Positions 4,523 through 6,136 of a stretch of 6,136 nucleotides of DNA are shown piece after piece. The stretch is from Pseudomonadota bacterium (GTDB lineage Bacteria; Pseudomonadota; Gammaproteobacteria; Pseudomonadales; UBA5518), in NCBI GenBank assembly GCA_963204845.1, contig CAUJIL010000076.1, forward strand, positions 1-6,136, in the 5' to 3' direction. The notes beneath the pieces are model-generated. The model searched no databases, had not been told where the DNA came from, and saw only the letters and a list, made by a program, of their open reading frames with translations. The translations under genes were made by a program, and so were the position numbers. How positions within the stretch are numbered: the stretch's first letter is position 1; each line of letters begins with the position of its first letter.

Positions 4523-6136
4523 ATGAAACTCGATCCGGAACTGCTGCAGCGCTATGCGGTGGAAGTGCCCGATGCGCGCGAACGACGCGGACTGGAGTCA
4601 CTTGGCGCGGCGGATTTCGCGGTCTATTCCGCGCGCCTCGAGCTGATCGCGCAGGAAGCCAAGGCGGTGATGACCACCACCGCGATCTCCGAGCCGATCC
4701 AGTCCGGCGACTGCGCCTTCAGCATCTACACCGCGCAGGGCGATCTGGCGGTGGCGGCACCGGGCACCTACGTGCACTCGATCACCGGCCAGATCCCGAT
4801 CAAGTACATCCTGAAGTACTACGTCGACGATCCCACCGTCGGCGTGCGTCCCGGCGACATGTTCTTCGCCAACGAGGCGCAGCTGGGCGGTATCCACTCG
4901 CCGGACCTGCTGGTGCTGATGCCGGTATTCCACGGACAGGAGCTGGTGTGCTGGGTGGTCGCGGCGGGCCACAACCAGGAGATCGGCGAGACCGATCCCG
5001 GCGGCCAGGAGCACATCCGCAGCCGCTACGACGAGGGGCTCAAGGTGCCGCCGCTGAAGATCGCGGAGAACCATCGCCTCAAGAGCGACGTGGTGGCGAT
5101 GTTCTGCAACATGGTGCGCAACCACCGCATGCTCGAAAGCGATCTGCAGGCGCGCTGCGCGGCCTGCGTGCGTGCCGAGGAGCGGCTGCTGCCGCTGCTG
5201 GCCGAGGCCGGCTCCGATCGCATCGCCGGCGTGATGCGCCGCGCGATCGACGCCGCCGAGCAGGCCACGCGCGCCGCGCTCGCCGAACTGCTCGACGGCA
5301 CCTACCGTCAGGTGCTGTTCCTGGACACGCCCGGCGGCAACCAGCGCGGACTGGTGCGCGTGATGGTGACGCTGCAGGTGCACGGTGACAGCATCACCAT
5401 CGATCTCAACGGCTGCTCGCCGCAGGTGGCGGCGGCCGGCAACTGCCCCACCCATGCGGCGCGCGCGGCGATCAACGGGCAGATGCCTGCCTACGTGGCG
5501 CCGGGGGTGCCGTGCAGCTCGGGCCTGTTCGAACCGGTGCGGCTGGTCGCGCCGCCGGTGGGGACCGTGCTGAACCCGACGCCGGAGTCCGCAGTGATGG
5601 CGGGTGCACACCTGCTGGCGATCGCCTCGCTGGCCTTCGTGCAGTGCGTGGTGCGCGCCGGCTACCTCACGCGCAGGGAGTACATGGCGCTGCCGCTGGG
5701 ATGGATCGGGGTGCTTTACAGCTACGCCGGGCTGGACCAGTACCAGCGCATGTGCACCGGTTTCTCGATCGCGATGTACAACTCCGCCGGCGGCGGTGCG
5801 CGCCCCGACAGCGACGGCATCGACTCGATGGGCGTGGTCGTGAGTTCGACCGCCGACAGCCTCGACGTGGAACACGACGAGGTGCAGCACCCGTTCATCC
5901 ATGCCTTCCGCCGGCTGGCGCACGACCAGGCCGGTGCCGGCAAGTACCGTGGCGGGGCGGGCGGGTCGTGCGGTGCCTACGTGCACGACTCGGCGCTGCT
6001 GTACGGACAGATCATCTCGCTGCCGCACAGTTTCCCGGTCAACACGGGCGTCTTCGGCGGCTATGCCGCGGGCTGCGGTCCGGGCATCAAGGTCAGCAAC
6101 GGCGGCTCGCAGCCGCTGGCGGACCCGGAGGTAGAT
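4523..6136 (+). CDS. HyuB-family carboxylase/hydantoinase subunit (acetone carboxylase alpha-like), cut by the right window edge
   Basis: The frame is open from the ATG to the last base: 538 codons, no stop. I translated it by hand. It belongs to the hydantoinase B/oxoprolinase family, the partner of HyuA proteins. Seen: YTAQGDLAVAAPGTYVHS (69-86); FANEAQLGGIHSPD (115-128); an adjoining WVVAAGHNQEIGETDPGG (144-161); a middle domain with FLDTPGGNQRG (266-276); and GAGKYRGGAGG (471-481), which matches the family's GAGxYRGG signature. H125, D128 and H150 have the spacing (+3, +22) that I recall for the Mn ligands of acetone carboxylase alpha (His150, Asp153, His175), and the sequence around H150 looks more like carboxylases than classical hydantoinases. 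Homologues run from about 560 to 780 residues, so the C-terminus is missing here. The expected role is carboxylation of an enol phosphate derived from a ketone, with the HyuA-type protein supplying ATP chemistry. Hydrolysis of a cyclic amide remains an alternative. Confidence 0.88.
   Translation, partial: MKLDPELLQRYAVEVPDARERRGLESLGAADFAVYSARLELIAQEAKAVMTTTAISEPIQSGDCAFSIYTAQGDLAVAAPGTYVHSITGQIPIKYILKYYVDDPTVGVRPGDMFFANEAQLGGIHSPDLLVLMPVFHGQELVCWVVAAGHNQEIGETDPGGQEHIRSRYDEGLKVPPLKIAENHRLKSDVVAMFCNMVRNHRMLESDLQARCAACVRAEERLLPLLAEAGSDRIAGVMRRAIDAAEQATRAALAELLDGTYRQVLFLDTPGGNQRGLVRVMVTLQVHGDSITIDLNGCSPQVAAAGNCPTHAARAAINGQMPAYVAPGVPCSSGLFEPVRLVAPPVGTVLNPTPESAVMAGAHLLAIASLAFVQCVVRAGYLTRREYMALPLGWIGVLYSYAGLDQYQRMCTGFSIAMYNSAGGGARPDSDGIDSMGVVVSSTADSLDVEHDEVQHPFIHAFRRLAHDQAGAGKYRGGAGGSCGAYVHDSALLYGQIISLPHSFPVNTGVFGGYAAGCGPGIKVSNGGSQPLADPEVD

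Noticed and set aside
3042..4601. 519-codon open frame on the minus strand opposite the CoA ligase gene
   Set aside because: Same composition artefact: no family motif, and it overlaps the ligase and both its intergenic gaps.
4598..6028. 476-codon open frame on the minus strand opposite the HyuB-family gene
   Set aside because: Histidine- and arginine-rich antisense translation without motifs. The + strand frame carries clear HyuB-family signatures throughout.

Overview
The window is a single-strand gene cluster from a GC-rich bacterium. All four genes lie on the + strand, each with a strong GA-rich Shine-Dalgarno sequence and only 50, 22 and 41 bases between them, so they look like one operon. 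Base composition (high GC by eye, third codon positions nearly all G or C) would suit a high-GC proteobacterium with an aromatic, alicyclic or steroid-type catabolic lifestyle. The sequence alone does not fix the taxon.

Layout: (1) 12-2186, a complete HyuA-family protein (hydantoinase A / acetone carboxylase beta-type, ATP-dependent). (2) 2237-3100, a crotonase-fold protein of the MenB/BadI subgroup. (3) 3123-4481, a phenylacetate-CoA-ligase-like (PaaK family) adenylating enzyme. (4) 4523 to beyond the right edge, a HyuB-family protein (hydantoinase B / acetone carboxylase alpha-type), 538 codons visible with no stop. The window opens on the ribosome-binding site of gene 1, so the promoter and any upstream genes lie outside it. 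No RNA gene, mobile element, CRISPR array, repeat family or convincing terminator is visible. Intergenic gaps are all 50 bases or less; the only structure in them is a short hairpin just before gene 4.

How the genes may work together (inference): in anaerobic acetophenone degradation, a HyuA/HyuB-type carboxylase turns a ketone into a beta-keto acid, and a CoA ligase then activates it. Here the same two steps sit with a BadI-like crotonase, a family that hydrolytically cleaves beta-keto-acyl-CoAs (BadI opens the ring of 2-ketocyclohexanecarboxyl-CoA). A coherent reading is a 'carboxylate, activate, cleave' route for a ketone, possibly cyclic, that uses no oxygen. HyuB supports the carboxylase reading: its H125/D128/H150 set has the same spacing as the Mn ligands recalled for acetone carboxylase alpha.

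Oddities: the crotonase lacks the catalytic acids of both classical hydratases and MenB/BadI. The ligase has lost the conserved Glu of its A5 motif within a glycine-rich stretch encoded by a G8 run. The two carboxylase-type subunits, usually adjacent, are split by the ligase and crotonase genes.
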